DNA from: Paenibacillus cymbidii
GTDB taxonomy: Bacteria > Bacillota > Bacilli > Paenibacillales > NBRC-103111
Direction of reading: 5' to 3'
DNA: 64,000 nt
Assembly (NCBI RefSeq): GCF_004764705.1
Contig: NZ_SHLX01000006.1
Location: forward strand, 264,935-328,934
The translations under genes were made by a program, and so were the position numbers. The notes beneath the pieces were generated by a model, which saw nothing but the letters and a program-made list of their open reading frames with translations, ran no database searches and had not been told where the DNA came from. Every line of letters starts with the position of its first letter. Within the stretch, counting starts at the first letter, position 1. Positions 49,301 to 60,100 of this stretch are shown here, piece by piece.

Positions 49301-50345
49301 TTGTACTTAATACTTCGGTGCCGGGAGCGACAAGGGCCAGATTGGAACCCGTACTGGAAAATGCGGCTCGTTGATTGGACGGCGTTGTGGCTCCGACGGA
49401 AACAACTTCCGGGAATAATGCGGGATACGTTTCCGATTCCGTTGCTTGTCCCTGATTGCCGGCCGCAGCTACTACAATCAGCCCGGCTCGAACCGCTTCT
49501 TTAATGGCCGTATGTAGAATCTCGCTGTTAACCGCGCCGCCAAAACTGAGATTGATAATATCCATCTTGTTGGCGATCGCCCATTCGATCCCCTGCACGA
49601 CTTGGCTATAACTGCCCGAACCGTTGGCACCCAGCACCTTAATCGCATACAAATCGACTTTTGGAGCCATTCCTTGAACGCCGACCTTATTGTCGAGCGC
49701 TGCGACCGTTCCGGCGACATGAGTGCCGTGCCCGTTATCATCGGCATAACTTGTCGTTCCCTCGACAAATGAAATGCCACCCGCCACCTTCAAATCTTCA
49801 TGATTGGATATCCCGGTATCCAATATGCCGACTTTAACGGCTTTCCCTGCAAAATTGTGCTGCGCCGCCAGATCGCCTCCAATGGCTTTTACTCCCCATG
49901 GTATTGTTTCTTCTTCGGCGTTCTTCTTTTTCTTGGTGTTGACGGAAGATCGCATCTCGCCAATCGAAGCGATTGCCACCTGAGCATCCTGCTCGATTTC
50001 CAACACATTCGTATCGCTGGTGAGCGCTGCAATTTCACTGTCGGACAGAACCACACGCAAACTGTTTGATGTTGTGAATTTGTTTTTTTTGTTTTTGGTG
50101 ATTTTTTTGCTGTCCATAAATACTTGCGAATCGACATTGTCCTTTAATCGGATGAGATAGGAATGAGAGCGTTTCGTAGTGGAATCCTCGTATACCGCGT
50201 TGTATGTACTTTGTGAAATCGTTTCGTTCCTGGCGGAATCGTTATTCAGAGGGGCGGCACGGACGATTCCGGCCGCAATCATGGAGAAAAAAATAGCAAT
50301 GGCAGAAAGACAAGCCATCAATTTGTGTAACTTAGCGATGCTCAT
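46366..50345 (-). pseudogene. subtilase-FN3-RHS protein split by a one-base frameshift
   Basis: ATG 50345 follows GAGGAGG. The first part (380 residues) has a signal peptide, propeptide and S8 subtilase with Asp176, His206, Asn297 and Ser361. Just after SGTSMAAPHV the frame ends, but the other frame continues exactly as a subtilase should (GAAALVWSKNKKLKNEDVKR, then ILYETATPLGTATEFGNGLVNV). The DNA reads CATGTACAGGAGCG where CATGTAGCAGGAGCG is expected, so one G is missing near 49244. The second part has a coiled region, three pre-peptidase-like beta domains, two fibronectin III domains (about 700-880) and a short RHS end (YHYDDANRIDYVQLSTG). The gene is a tandem paralogue of the next one, without a toxin tip. 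Confidence 0.85.
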
Positions 50346-50631
50346 TCAATCCTCCTCATTATTTTGAACGGTTGGCTTGTTCAAGAGTAAGTACCGGGCT
50401 AGTGGGTATTTGAAATGTTGTGCTCCAAATCAATCAGTTAAATCTCAATGAAGTTAATAAATAACATATTAATTATTAATAGGCACAACCTCCTTCTAAC
50501 CCACTTTGTTAGTATATCATTGCTATTGTTATTTTCTAGTAGGAATATGTTGAAAATTGGAATGCTCGCTCAAATTTTGTCGCAAGGATGCCAACCTGGC
50601 ATTTAACGGGGCATTTGGAACCAGCGAAACC

Positions 50632-50825
50632 AAAATAAGCCATAAAAAATGGCCTATTCGCGGAAAATAGCGGTGCTCATCAGAAATAGCCAGTGAAATC
50701 ACTGGCTATTTCTTGGAAAAGTGCGATTTGGGTTCTGGCAACTCGGAATAGCCAGTGAAATCACTGGCTATTCCCTACGAAGCGAGTAAAAATGAGCAAA
50801 TAGGCCATTTTTTATGGCTTATTTT
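50632..50825. repeat. four-hairpin intergenic module, copy 3
   Basis: Units at 50632, 50683, 50746 and 50799, 194 bp in all. The first and last units (27 bp each) are perfect reverse complements of each other, and the two inner ones are perfect palindromes with arms GAAATAGCCAGTG / CACTGGCTATTTC type. It lies between the subtilase gene start and the stop of the last eCIS structural gene. Confidence 0.95.
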
Positions 50826-50874
50826 GACGGCGAGAGGTATTTCGGGGTGCTCCGCACTGCCTGCAGGCTGCCGC

Positions 50875-52623
50875 TTACGCTTCGTCCTTCCCTGCCGCGG
50901 CTTCCGACGCGGCATCACCGGCGCCGCCGATCAGCCCGTTCGGTCCGCCGGGGAACGACGGCAGCCCGTGCTCCTGCAGCGTGGCCGCCATCGTCGGCTG
51001 TTGGCGGAACGCCCACCAGCGAACGCGGACCTTGCCTGCGTCTGTAGCGTGCTGCAGCTTGATGCCGATGCGGAACGTGCCCTTGCGAGGATACGCAATC
51101 GTGCCGATCGACACGCTGTTGAACGCCGATTCATGCTGCGTGTCCTTGAACACGTCCGACGCGCCGTAAAACACTTTTTCGCTGCTGCCGAGCATGTTCG
51201 TGATATGGTTGTCCGGCTCTTCTTCGATGCCGGTCATGATGTAGACGTTGCCCGTGCCGAGCCCATGCTCGATTTCTTCGGTAACATAGTTCAGCTTGTT
51301 GCTCCGGCCGAACGGCGAAACGCTGCCTCGGTTCGCGGCGACACTGATCTCCGCGACGCCGGTGCGCACGCCGCCGCCGTCGGTTGGCGCCGCAGGCGCC
51401 ACCGGCGCAGGCGCAGCAGCCGCTGCCGCCTCCAGGGCAGCGCCGGCCAACTCGCCGGCGGCATGCGCCGCATCCGCGCGCGACGGCTCGACGGCCGCCG
51501 CGGCTGGCTCCGCCGGCGCGCTCCACGCCAGCGACAAACCGCCGCCTCCCGCCGCAGGCGCATCCGCTTCGCCGAAACGCTCCAGCTTCCTAAGCAGCTG
51601 CGTGCTGTATACGTACTCGTCGAACGGCACCGGTTCGACTTTCTCGATCATGTAAGTCGGCCCCATCTGGAGCAACCCGATGCGGGCCAAATAAATGCAA
51701 GGATCGGACGGCGATTCCAGCGCCGCATCCAGCGTGCGGTTGAAGTAGTCGTCCAGCAGCCGCTTGCGCACCGATCCGTCGATGATGGCAACACTATTCG
51801 CCTCGCCGGCGCCCAGGTTCACTTGCCGGTCGCCGAAGCGCAGCGACGACGTTTCCTTGCGCGGCGCCAGCATGCCGGACACATTGGCGACGCCGCCCGC
51901 ACGTACGGCATAACGGATCACATACTCCGTCTCCTGGCTGTCCTGCGGCTCCTCGAACGTCACCTTGCCTCCGTCCGCCGGCGACAAATTCGACGCAAGA
52001 ATGTCGAAGTCGAAGAACAGCTTGGCGGTCTGCAGCGTCTTTTCGATCCGCAGCTCCACTTCAAACAGTTCGCCCGGATTGACATACCGCGGCGTTGTTT
52101 GCAGCACGCGCACTTGCCCGTCCTGATACAGCACGCACGTCTCTTCGGCCAGGCTGCCAAGGCCGAACGACGTCGGGTCAGGCGCCTCTTCCTTGACGAA
52201 CAGCCGGTAGCCTTCCAACACGCGATTGTACTCGCTCACTTCGTCGGAGCGCACGCTCTGGTTGCCGACCGAGTGAACCGGCTCTTTGCCTTTTTCGTCA
52301 TAGGCGATGCAAAGGTAGACGTTTTTGGCATATTCGTTGTTGGTGAAGCCTTCCACCATCGACAGCTTGAGCGTAACCGGCGACGGCACGATCACTTCCC
52401 GGCCGAGGGCGTCGATCGCGGCGCCCATCTCGACCGAAACCGATTTGTCGTCGACCGCGATCACCTGCAGCCCGGTCACAACGCCGCTGCCGTGCAGCAG
52501 ACGGTTGAGCATGCGCCGCTTGTCGTTGAAATATTTCTGCTCCGATTCGAAGTCGCGCACCGTCAGCAGCTTGCCGTAGAAGTACCGGTTTCGTTCGAAT
52601 GGAAAATACCGCGATTTTTTCAT
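50875..52623 (-). CDS. eCIS-associated protein of unknown function
   Basis: 582 residues, soluble, no signal. The N-terminus is distinctive: SRYFPFERNRYFYGKLLTVRDF, then QKYFNDKRRMLNRLLHGSGVVTGLQV, a module I associate with eCIS loci without a known role. The middle is beta-rich, followed by an Ala-rich linker (about 355-430) and a C-terminal beta domain (AEISVAANRGSVSPFGRSNK..., RVRWWAFRQQPTMA). It is the last gene of the structural operon, 24 bases after the tail-I gene, so it could be a baseplate accessory, fibre or collar protein. I do not recognise any enzyme motif. Confidence 0.7.
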   Translation of the reverse strand: MKKSRYFPFERNRYFYGKLLTVRDFESEQKYFNDKRRMLNRLLHGSGVVTGLQVIAVDDKSVSVEMGAAIDALGREVIVPSPVTLKLSMVEGFTNNEYAKNVYLCIAYDEKGKEPVHSVGNQSVRSDEVSEYNRVLEGYRLFVKEEAPDPTSFGLGSLAEETCVLYQDGQVRVLQTTPRYVNPGELFEVELRIEKTLQTAKLFFDFDILASNLSPADGGKVTFEEPQDSQETEYVIRYAVRAGGVANVSGMLAPRKETSSLRFGDRQVNLGAGEANSVAIIDGSVRKRLLDDYFNRTLDAALESPSDPCIYLARIGLLQMGPTYMIEKVEPVPFDEYVYSTQLLRKLERFGEADAPAAGGGGLSLAWSAPAEPAAAAVEPSRADAAHAAGELAGAALEAAAAAAPAPVAPAAPTDGGGVRTGVAEISVAANRGSVSPFGRSNKLNYVTEEIEHGLGTGNVYIMTGIEEEPDNHITNMLGSSEKVFYGASDVFKDTQHESAFNSVSIGTIAYPRKGTFRIGIKLQHATDAGKVRVRWWAFRQQPTMAATLQEHGLPSFPGGPNGLIGGAGDAASEAAAGKDEA

Positions 52624-52647
52624 ATGATCTCTCTCGCCTCCATCGGT

Positions 52648-54756
52648 CTAATTGTCCAGTTCGGAATCGAGCCCCAGCCGCGTATGGACGTCCATGCGGC
52701 GATCTTGATCGATATCGATCAGTACGGTGTTATATGGCATCGACGCGCGCCCTTCGAGCGTCATCAGCGTCGGCTCCGACAAATAAGTGTTGATGCCGAG
52801 GTACGTATGCATGTCCGCATACATCCAAGGCTGAAGGACGATCAGTTTCGCTTCGGTATAAGCCGGCTTCTGATCGTCGATGATTTGTTGGATGAGGAAG
52901 CGCATTTTGTCGGTGCGCACGGTTTCCGGCTTCAGCATAACGCTGAAGCAGTACGGGTTGTCTCCGTACAAGCCGGCGAACAGCTCGCGCAGCTCGGTTT
53001 TGCCCTGCATCTCTTTATACTGAAAATATTCGACAATAAGCGGCTTTTCCCCTGTAAACAGCTCCAGCATTCGTTCCAGGCCCGCCCGCGTGCCGCGCTG
53101 CTTGTACAGCTCGGGCGCCGCATTAATGAGGGCGCGCACCTTCTCTTCCTCCCAGGCGTCGGTTTCCGCGACGGCGAGCCAGTTGCCCAGCCAGCGCAAA
53201 TACGGGCCGGACACCGCATCCGCATCGAGATGGCTGCCGAAGCTGCCGATCGTCTCCTCCATGTCGAAGACGAACGTGCCGAACATCGCCAGAAACCGTT
53301 CGAGAAAATCGCTGCCGCCCGTATCCTCCTGATACACCGGGGGCAAATAGGACAGAAGCGACACCCGCGGGAAATAGACGCGCAGCTTGCGAACGAACGG
53401 CGTTTTGAACTCGCTGCCGACCAGCTCCAGCTTGAACCAGAGGTATCTCCCTTGCGCCTTGAATAACAAAGCGTCGCGCGGATTGACGATCGGGTCCGAC
53501 CAAAGCGGCCGGGTAGCGAGCAGCTTCGTTTGCGCCGAAATGGACGCATCGGTCATATAGCCGCTGATATCGAGGTATTCGCCGTCGATAAACAGCTCCT
53601 TGCGGTCGGAGGCGAAGAAGCTGATCCGGATTTGCGTTTCGTCGGGAATGTCGGCATCGAACGTCACCTTGTGCCAAATCGTTTCCGCTTCGGTCGAATC
53701 CAGCGCGCCGGAGAAGTAAACCGCCTCCGGCAGCGCGCCCGGCGCCAGCTCCAGCGTGCGCGGCTGCAAGTCGAGCTGCGTCAACTCGCCGGCAATCGAG
53801 TCGAACACGTACAACCGGTCGCGTTTGCCCTGCAGCAGTTTGTCCGCACGGCCGCGGTAGCCGGCGATCCGGGCTCCGCCGCCGTCGCTGCCGAAACGGA
53901 CGATGAAGCGCTCTTCCTCGTCTCCCGCAAGATGGCGGCGGCTGTCGCCGATAAACAGATGATGAGCCGAATCAATGGAAAGCCCGGCATAGGCGTCGCC
54001 TTGCGCCAGCGAAAATGACGACCGCAGCGCGCCATCCGGCGCGAATGTCGCCACCAGCTTGCGCTCCGAGTCGAACAGGGTCACTTCCCGGTTCGAACCG
54101 ACAGCGACAAAATAACGCCTGATGAGGTGCACGACCTTCATTTTGCCAACAAGCCGGAGCAAGTCGTGCTCGTAGACGCGTACGACGCGTCCCGCCGCGT
54201 TCCATTCCAGCACGCCGATCCGGCCGCCATCCGGCACCTCCACTTTGCCACTCATTCCGATCATCACATCGATCGGGACCACGGTATACACATGCTTGCG
54301 GCCGTCCGCCGCAATCGCCAGCGGATACAGCTCGCCTTGCTCCCATGAGGAAGCCGACCAGAGCGGCTGCCCGCTCGCCACCGAATACGCCACCAGCCGC
54401 TGCTCGGCCAGCCCGTCCGCAACGTACAGCACATCGTCCTCCGCCGCCAGCTTGGCATGCTTCGTGAACAAGCCATGGCCGCCGCGGAACAACGGTTCGT
54501 TATGCTTGTTGTCCGCATCGTAGGTCCAGACGACGCCGTTCTCGTCGAGCACATGCAGCTTGCCGCCGCGGCCGACGGCAAAATCGGCCGGCTCCGCCGC
54601 TCCTTCCAGATCGGAGCCGCGAATGATGCGGGTGGGGCCGTATTTTTCCGTCCGGTTGATGGCGATGCCATCGTCAGCCGCATGCAGATTGTAGCCGAGC
54701 CCCTTGTTCCAGTCAGCCAGTTTGTTGAGCGAAAAAAAACGAGCCGGTTCCTGCAC
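52648..54756 (-). CDS. tail-protein-I-like baseplate protein with N-terminal propeller
   Basis: 702 residues from GTG after AAAGGAG. Residues about 1-330 look like a beta-propeller (repeated GxxYAGLSID, DGRKHVYTV, LHVLDENGVVWTYD). Residues about 455-640 match the phage tail protein I / P2 gpI-type domain: LPPVYQEDTGGSDFLERFLAMFG, LRWLGNWLAV, INAAPELYKQRGTRAGLERMLELFTG. In afp/PVC particles the equivalent (Afp12-like) forms part of the baseplate wedge. The propeller may bind sugar or a target surface (inferred). It follows the second baseplate-J gene by 76 bases. Confidence 0.85.
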   Translation of the reverse strand: MQEPARFFSLNKLADWNKGLGYNLHAADDGIAINRTEKYGPTRIIRGSDLEGAAEPADFAVGRGGKLHVLDENGVVWTYDADNKHNEPLFRGGHGLFTKHAKLAAEDDVLYVADGLAEQRLVAYSVASGQPLWSASSWEQGELYPLAIAADGRKHVYTVVPIDVMIGMSGKVEVPDGGRIGVLEWNAAGRVVRVYEHDLLRLVGKMKVVHLIRRYFVAVGSNREVTLFDSERKLVATFAPDGALRSSFSLAQGDAYAGLSIDSAHHLFIGDSRRHLAGDEEERFIVRFGSDGGGARIAGYRGRADKLLQGKRDRLYVFDSIAGELTQLDLQPRTLELAPGALPEAVYFSGALDSTEAETIWHKVTFDADIPDETQIRISFFASDRKELFIDGEYLDISGYMTDASISAQTKLLATRPLWSDPIVNPRDALLFKAQGRYLWFKLELVGSEFKTPFVRKLRVYFPRVSLLSYLPPVYQEDTGGSDFLERFLAMFGTFVFDMEETIGSFGSHLDADAVSGPYLRWLGNWLAVAETDAWEEEKVRALINAAPELYKQRGTRAGLERMLELFTGEKPLIVEYFQYKEMQGKTELRELFAGLYGDNPYCFSVMLKPETVRTDKMRFLIQQIIDDQKPAYTEAKLIVLQPWMYADMHTYLGINTYLSEPTLMTLEGRASMPYNTVLIDIDQDRRMDVHTRLGLDSELDN

Positions 54757-54832
54757 ATCGTCATCTCCTTTCGTCCCGAATACGGCGAAGCGAATCGAAA
54801 GCCGCTGCCATAACCATAATCAACGATCAACG

Positions 54833-57094
54833 CTACACGTCGCGCTTGCCGACGAATTCGATCTCGTGTTCGCCGGAATACACCAGCCCGTGCGGCGGGA
54901 GGTGAATGTCGCCGCCGGCGTCCCGGCGCGCCCCCGCTCCTTCGAAATCGAGCCACAGGTCCTGCACGTACGAAACGCCCTTGACCCGGTTGATCGCCCC
55001 GTAAATATCGCCCTTGTACACACTCCGGCCGAACGTCCAGCCTTTCGTGCCGTCCGGCCCGTCAAGCGGCGCAAGCAGCTGCGTCAGTTCATCGCGCACA
55101 AGCTGCGTGTTGTCTTTCATCTGCGGCTCGACGACAACAACGGCGTGCACCGTAATTTTGATATACACGGCGGGAATGACATGCAGCTCCGTCGTCAGCA
55201 GCCGGTGCTTGTCGAGATGCCGGCGCACCGATTCGAGGAAACCGGCGCTCGCTTGCGGCTGCGCCGTTTCGCCGTAAGGCACGACCGCCACCGTCACCTG
55301 GGCGGGCGCCTGCGCCTGCGGGTAGTCGCGCAAGCCGGGCGCGTAGAGCGGAATCGCCTTCACGCGGGCGACGCGCAAACCCGGCGTCCGACGGGCGATC
55401 GTTTCGTAGTCTTCGCTTGTCACCGCCCGCTGCGGGTCGCGCAGCTCCTGGTGCACGCGCAGCTTCGCGTCCTCCAGCGATTCCGGCTCCGTTCCGCCCG
55501 TCGCGGCAAAATCGTTCGTCACCGTCAGCTCCCGCAGCTTGCGGTCGTACGTATCGATGACGGCGATCAGACCGGCCTTGACGTTGCCGCGCTGGCCGCC
55601 GCCCGTCTGCAGCGAAACGATGCGCACATTGTCCGTTTCGCCGATCGGCGGCACGATGCCCGCTTCGTTGTCGCCGAAGCGGATGGTGCCTTCGGCCGCA
55701 TCGTACACATAGTGGCGGTCATAAGAGCCGGAATGGTCGAAGTCCTTCGCCATTCGCCAATCCTCCCACACCAGGTCCGGCTCGCCCGGTTCCGTTCTGC
55801 CGATCTGCAGCAGAAACTTGCTGGCGATGATGCCCGGCTGATTCAGCTCGAACGTCTGGCCGGGCAATCCGTTCGCGCGGCCGAGCCAGCGGGATTGCAG
55901 GAAGACCGGCTTGCCGTACACGACGCGAACGTTGTTTTCGCCTTTCGGGGGAATACGCCCGTGGCTGCCGTCGCCGAACGTCAGCACAACCGACTTGCGC
56001 TGCGGGTCGCGGCTGACGGTATAAACCGCGTCGTCCGCTCCGCAGCCGCCGAGCTCGGCCGTTTCCCGCCAATCGCGCCATTCGCCGCGCTCCGGGTTGC
56101 CGACCTGCACCTGGACGAACCCGTGATACGCCCAGTGGCTGGCGAACTCGATCGCGAACCCGGCTTCGCCCGACCCGCCGAACAGCCGGGCTTCGCCGAA
56201 CGTTTCGCGCTGCACGGCGGCTACCGTGTTCAGCGCAATCCGTTCGATGCGCGGCGCAAGTTCGTAGCCTTCCTGCTCCAGCGTGCACGCCAGCCAGTAC
56301 CTGCGGCGATCCGTCGCCGGATGCACCAGCATCGGCTTCATCTCCGCCGGCAGCCGCAGCACAACGGAGCCGCTGCGGGACAGATGCGCCGTCTCGTCCC
56401 ATACCAGCTCCGCCGGCAGCCAGCCTTCGCCGCCGCCGTCAGCCGCTTCCGCCCCGGCGCCGCTGTAATATTTCCATGACACTTTGCCCGAGGTGACGCG
56501 TCGTCCTTCGCCCGCTTCCTCCGGCGCCATCGGCACGGGATAACCGTCGTACAGCCGGATGGACAGCGCAACGTCCGTTCCGGCCGGCAAGGCGCTGTCG
56601 AAGCCGATGTACAAGCGGCTTCCGGCCCGGGCTTCCGTACCGAACGCATAGTACGAAATGCCGGCATGCGCGTTCGAAGAGGTGTAATCGCCGGCGGACT
56701 CCTCCGTACGCACGATCAGCTTCTCCAGCTTGACCGGCAGCAGCGTCGTTGTCGCCGCCGTTTCGAACAGCTGGTCCAGCGCGATCAGCCGCGTCCCTTT
56801 CGGCAGCACGGTCAATTCGTCAACGCCGGAGAAGGTGACATCGGCCGTCGCCGATTCGGCCGCATGCTGGCGCACGCCGAGCAGCTTCAGAAACTTGCGC
56901 TCGTGATGCGCGGTGATGCGGTTCAAATAATACTGCTGCATCTCCGTCAGCCACGCCAGCATTTCCACCATCGTGATGCCGGGATCGTGCGCGTTCTCGT
57001 CCGTCCACTCCGGCAGCAGCTTCGGAATCGCTCGACGCGCATCCTTGACCAGCTGCTCGAACGTGCGGTCGTCCAAATTCGGCAAAGGCAGCAC
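54833..57094 (-). CDS. baseplate assembly protein J-like, second copy
   Basis: 753 residues from GTG after AAGGAGGTG. N-terminus PLPNLDDRTFEQLVKDARRAIPKLLPEWTDENAHDPGITMVEMLAWLTEMQQYYLNR is the standard opening of the eCIS 'putative baseplate assembly protein' family (Afp11-like). Later motifs are DRHYVYDAAEGTIRFGDNEAGIVPP and the terminal LLAPLDG..GTKGWTFGRSVYKGDIYGAINRVKGVSYV. It forms a baseplate wedge with gp25- and gpI-like proteins. It shares the DRHY..IRFGD block with the next gene upstream, so the pair arose by duplication in the ancient family. Confidence 0.9.
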   Translation of the reverse strand: MLPLPNLDDRTFEQLVKDARRAIPKLLPEWTDENAHDPGITMVEMLAWLTEMQQYYLNRITAHHERKFLKLLGVRQHAAESATADVTFSGVDELTVLPKGTRLIALDQLFETAATTTLLPVKLEKLIVRTEESAGDYTSSNAHAGISYYAFGTEARAGSRLYIGFDSALPAGTDVALSIRLYDGYPVPMAPEEAGEGRRVTSGKVSWKYYSGAGAEAADGGGEGWLPAELVWDETAHLSRSGSVVLRLPAEMKPMLVHPATDRRRYWLACTLEQEGYELAPRIERIALNTVAAVQRETFGEARLFGGSGEAGFAIEFASHWAYHGFVQVQVGNPERGEWRDWRETAELGGCGADDAVYTVSRDPQRKSVVLTFGDGSHGRIPPKGENNVRVVYGKPVFLQSRWLGRANGLPGQTFELNQPGIIASKFLLQIGRTEPGEPDLVWEDWRMAKDFDHSGSYDRHYVYDAAEGTIRFGDNEAGIVPPIGETDNVRIVSLQTGGGQRGNVKAGLIAVIDTYDRKLRELTVTNDFAATGGTEPESLEDAKLRVHQELRDPQRAVTSEDYETIARRTPGLRVARVKAIPLYAPGLRDYPQAQAPAQVTVAVVPYGETAQPQASAGFLESVRRHLDKHRLLTTELHVIPAVYIKITVHAVVVVEPQMKDNTQLVRDELTQLLAPLDGPDGTKGWTFGRSVYKGDIYGAINRVKGVSYVQDLWLDFEGAGARRDAGGDIHLPPHGLVYSGEHEIEFVGKRDV

Positions 57095-57141
57095 CGATTG
57101 TCACCTCCTTCGTTTTCTCTCCAGGCGCGGGCTCGCCCGCG

Positions 57142-60100
57142 TTAAATCGCCGTTACCGCCACGCTGTGGCGGCCGCTGACGACAATGCCGTGCGGGAACG
57201 AGCCCAGCGCGGCGGCGTCCACTTCGATCCGCTCGCCGTACTCCAGCTTATGTACCGTCATGTACAGCTTCTCGACGTGATTGACGGCCGGTATCGATTT
57301 CAGCAGCGCGTAGAATACCGACAAATGAAGCTGCTGCCCGATCGCCCAGCCCTTGCCGTCGTAGCCGCCGCCCAGCGGATCGAGAAACCGCTCCAGCCGC
57401 TCGAGCGCCGCCCGCTCCGCCGGCACGACCTGCTCGATGCCGCTTGCCGCCAGCTGCGCCGAAATTGATATTTCGAGATAAGCCGGCTCGACCACCTGGA
57501 ACTTCCCGCGAATCGCCACCACATTCGGCGCCCGTTCGCCGATATAGCGCTCGACGCGGCGCTTCAGCTCGGGGAACGAGCTGCGCCCCGCCATGCCGTC
57601 CTTGGCCAGCGCGATCAGCGTGATGCTGCCGTCTTCCGGCTCCATGCGCGCATTGCGGCCGGTCAAACATTTGACCTTGGCGATGCCCGGGTAAGCTTCC
57701 CGCGCCAGCCACTCAAAATCTTCCGCCCCGACCGCACGATCGCGATGCCGCAGCCGCTGCGGCCCCCGCTTCATCGCTTCCTCGAGCGATTCGGTGTTGC
57801 TGCCGCCGGAAGCAAGCTCCGGATTAAACGCCCCGCCGACAAAAGCGATCGACTGCTGCATCGCCGTAATCGTCATCGGTCCGACGTTGCCCCGGCTGCC
57901 CTGCGTCACCTTGTAGCTCGCGCGCACCCGCTCGAGCCCCATGTCCGGCGCCGCCATGCCGCGCACGCCGTCGCCGAAGCGGATGATCCCGGTCGTCCGG
58001 TCGATCGCATAATGGCGATCGTGCGGCCCGGAATCGGCGAAATTGTCGACGCCCGCCCACTGCACCCACAGCTGCTGCAATTGGCCGCCTTCGTCGCGCA
58101 CCTCAAAGGCCGGATGCGTTTCCGCCGCAAGCAACGCGGCGGCTTCCTCGTCGGTCAGCAGCTCCGCTTCGTCCACCCATACCGTTTCGCCGAATACCGG
58201 CGTCCGCGCAAGCACGTATTCCTCGCCGCGCTTCTCCGGATGTTCGTCCGTAACGCTTTCCTGCTGCACCGCCCGCACCGTGTTCAAATAAAAGCCGTTT
58301 ACGACCGGAACCGCGGCGTCGTATGCCGGATCGTCGTACGTGTCGCCCTGCACGACCACCCGCAGCCAGTACGCCTGCGTGTCGAACAGCGTTGCCGCAG
58401 CCAGATCCGGCGGTCCGGCGAATTGCACCATCCCGCTCTGCGTCAAACCGTTCGTGCCGTCGATCACCTTCAGCGGCCGCCAGTTTTGCGCCTCGCCGCC
58501 GCGCCAATATTCCCATTCCGTCAGCGGCACGTCGCGTTCCGTCAGGCGCGTCAGCTGCACCGATACGTACAAGCCGATCGGCCCTTTGACCGGCGGCCGG
58601 TCGAACGCCAGATACAGCGCGGCATGTTTGCCTTGCGGCGGATAGAACGGCGCGAACGCCTGCCCGTTCGCTTGCGTCAGCGCGGTGCGGTCGGCAAACT
58701 CCATGTTGTTCTGCGTCAGGCAGCGGTCTGCGGCGAACTTGCGGTCGCCGTACTGATAAGTCAGCTTCAGTTCTTCGATCCATGGCGACAAATAATCGGC
58801 CTGGGTGGAATACATATTTTCGACTTGCAGGACGCGCACCCGGATCCAGTAGTCGGCCTGGGCGTTGACATACGCTTCCTGCAAATCGGCCGGCACCCGG
58901 AACGTCACCTTCTGCACGCTGCGTTCTCCGGGCTTGTAGAACAGCTCGTCATACTCCTTCTTCGTCGTCAGCCGCACCCAGGAATTGCCGTTCCAATATT
59001 CCCAAATGACCTGGGCCACCGCAACCGGAGGCAGCTCCTGCTTCTCGAACTGCTTCTTCTTCATGATCATCTTCCACTCGATCTGCTTCTCCAGCTCGGT
59101 CTGCAGCCGGTTGACCCTCGCCTCGAGCGCAAACGTGATGCCGACCGTGGCGCCCCGCTTGCCGAACGCTTCCCGGCTGGCCATGTAGAACGTGCTGTAC
59201 GGCGCAAAAATGTCGCCAAACGGATAGAAGCCGGCCGGATCGAGCTGGATATCGTTGTAAAACATCATCGCCGGCTCCAGGCCGCCTTGCCGATGAGCGT
59301 CGATGTAATCGGTTTTGAGCGCGATGCTGTCGAATTCCAGCTTGGCCGCGAGCAGCGCCGGCAGCTGCGACCATTCGGCCGCGGGCGCCGGAGCGGGAGA
59401 CGAGGCGCGTCCCGTCGCCGCCGGCTTGCGCGTTTTGGCCGCCCTGTCCTTCGCTTCGGCTTCGCCGCCGGCAAACGTCTCGTGCCGTACCCGGCAACGA
59501 ATCCAGCGCCCGATGACTCCGTTCACTTCGCTTTCGACCACCTGCGCCCTGCGCACCTTGGTCAGCACGATGCGGTTCGTTTCCGCCCGCACGTCGTCGA
59601 ACGGCGTCCAGCCTTCCTCCGTCCGGTACGACCATTCCGCCAGCCGACGATCGGCCAGTAAGGCGCACATGTCGCGCTCGCGGTACTTTTCGAACGAATG
59701 CCCCATTTCCAGTTCGATGCGGGCCGAGTGTTCGAGATCGAACAGGAAACCGTGCTCCAGATACAAGCCATGCTCCTGCAAATTGACGCCGGTCTTGAAG
59801 GCGAACAGCTGCGCCGGAGCCGACGCTCCCGTATTCGCGGCGGCGATGAACAGATCGGGGACGCGGATGATCCGGTCCTGACGGATGCTGGTCGCGAAGG
59901 CGGCGGTGATCGTCGCCGGCGTCAGCAGCAGCGCGCTGTCCGTTTCGAACAGCACCTCGCCGTCCCCGTCCGCCGCGGGCGCCGCCACCTGCGTGCCGGC
60001 GGGAACGATCACCGGCTCCGTTACGCCGTCGTTCAGGCGGAACGACAAATTCGCATGCGCGGGTCTTGCCGGAAGCAGCGAAACGTCCAGCATGTTCATG

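Noticed and set aside
50755..53466. A 903-codon open frame on the plus strand across the last eCIS genes
   Set aside because: It mirrors the real minus-strand genes, is Arg/His/Gln-rich, has no family resemblance and no ribosome site; the minus-strand proteins are clearly recognised.
57745..59661. A 638-codon plus-strand frame opposite the large J gene
   Set aside because: Antisense shadow rich in Arg/His; the minus-strand J protein is unmistakable.
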